This document shows, piece by piece, positions 54,950-55,144 of a stretch of DNA of 55,144 nt. The stretch is from NCBI GenBank assembly GCA_016787065.1, contig JAEUVD010000007.1, positions 1 through 55,144 on the forward strand, read 5' to 3'. Positions within the stretch are counted from its first letter, which is position 1. Each line of letters starts with the position of its first letter. Below the pieces are notes generated by a model. The model had not been told where the DNA came from, did no database searches, and saw only the letters and a list, made by a program, of their open reading frames with translations. A program made the translations under genes and the position numbers. This DNA comes from Chitinophagaceae bacterium. Lineage in GTDB: Bacteria; Bacteroidota; Bacteroidia; Chitinophagales; Chitinophagaceae.

Positions 54950-55144
54950 ATGAAATTAAATAAACTCATCCGCCTTTGTTTAGCCGGAACATTTTTGACC
55001 CTCAGCACCTTCGCTCAGGTTCCTCAAAAATTCAATTATCAAGGAGTTGCCCGTACCGAACAAGGCGACCCAATTAAGAATCAAAACTTGAAACTCAAAA
55101 TTGCTGTGCTTCCAACCGATGATGCCACGGTTTCGGAGTATGAA
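54950..55144 (+). CDS. Start of a secreted protein, cut by the window end
   Basis: ATG 54950 opens a frame that runs to the window edge (65 codons). It begins with a signal peptide, MKLNKLIRLCLAGTFLTLS..., ending STFAQ, and continues VPQKFNYQGVARTEQGDPI then NQNLKLKIAVLP, ending SEYE. This opening (P.KFNYQ.V.R...G..I.N....) is common in large Bacteroidota surface proteins with tail-fibre or repeat regions. It follows the small T9SS gene by 21 nt. Only the N-terminus is visible, so no domain call is made. Confidence 0.75.
   Translation, partial: MKLNKLIRLCLAGTFLTLSTFAQVPQKFNYQGVARTEQGDPIKNQNLKLKIAVLPTDDATVSEYE

Overview
The window is AT-rich and almost certainly comes from a member of the Bacteroidota. 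Seven secreted proteins end in a type IX secretion (T9SS) type A sorting domain (a short stretch around FPNP/YPNP, then a basic tail). There is a Porin_10-type barrel, a DUF3078 barrel, a BlaI/BlaR1-TonB pair, a Reg_prop/Y_Y_Y LytS-type kinase with a LytTR regulator, and several promoters of the Bacteroidota type (TTTG about 19-20 bp before TAnnTTTG). The order cannot be settled from the sequence. No rRNA, tRNA, CRISPR array, insertion sequence or prophage was recognised.

Layout. 1-8.1 kb is mixed housekeeping and envelope: a truncated unknown gene, a GT32-type sugar transferase, a lone CoA-transferase A subunit, purine nucleoside phosphorylase, a putative porin, a lipoprotein glutaminyl cyclase, and a BlaI-type repressor with an M56/TonB protein behind two evenly spaced operator-like dyads. 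8.2-14.8 kb has a secreted M6 protease with CUB and T9SS domains, two paralogous NUMOD4/HNH/HTH proteins, DNA polymerase IV and a DUF4256 protein. 15-29.6 kb has a large DUF4175 coiled-coil membrane protein, a 2,855-residue repeat adhesin with a T9SS-tagged neighbour that shares one of its modules, and the tRNA hydroxylase MiaE. 29.7-38.7 kb is a same-strand run: LytS/LytTR two-component system, then a T9SS arylsulfotransferase-like gene broken by one in-frame TAG, a T9SS carbohydrate-binding-like protein and a T9SS CotH kinase. 38.8-43.2 kb holds an SDR oxidoreductase, a persulfide dioxygenase/rhodanese fusion and a propeller protein with a dockerin-like end. 43.2-48.9 kb carries darB and darA (dialkylresorcinol synthesis), divergent from a radical SAM protein with a CX4CX2C cluster motif and a GT4 glycosyltransferase. 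49.3-55.1 kb has a cadherin/FN3-type T9SS adhesin, a DUF3078 barrel, MscL, and the start of a pair of small secreted proteins.

Working together. The main theme is the cell surface: adhesins, secreted protease, two possible extracellular modifying enzymes (sulfotransferase-like and CotH kinase) and a possible resorcinol lipid. The strongest candidates for something new are the sulfotransferase/CBM/CotH cassette beside its own two-component system, the giant adhesin with its partner, and the small darAB locus with its unusual radical SAM neighbour. The functional links between these genes are inferred from position only.
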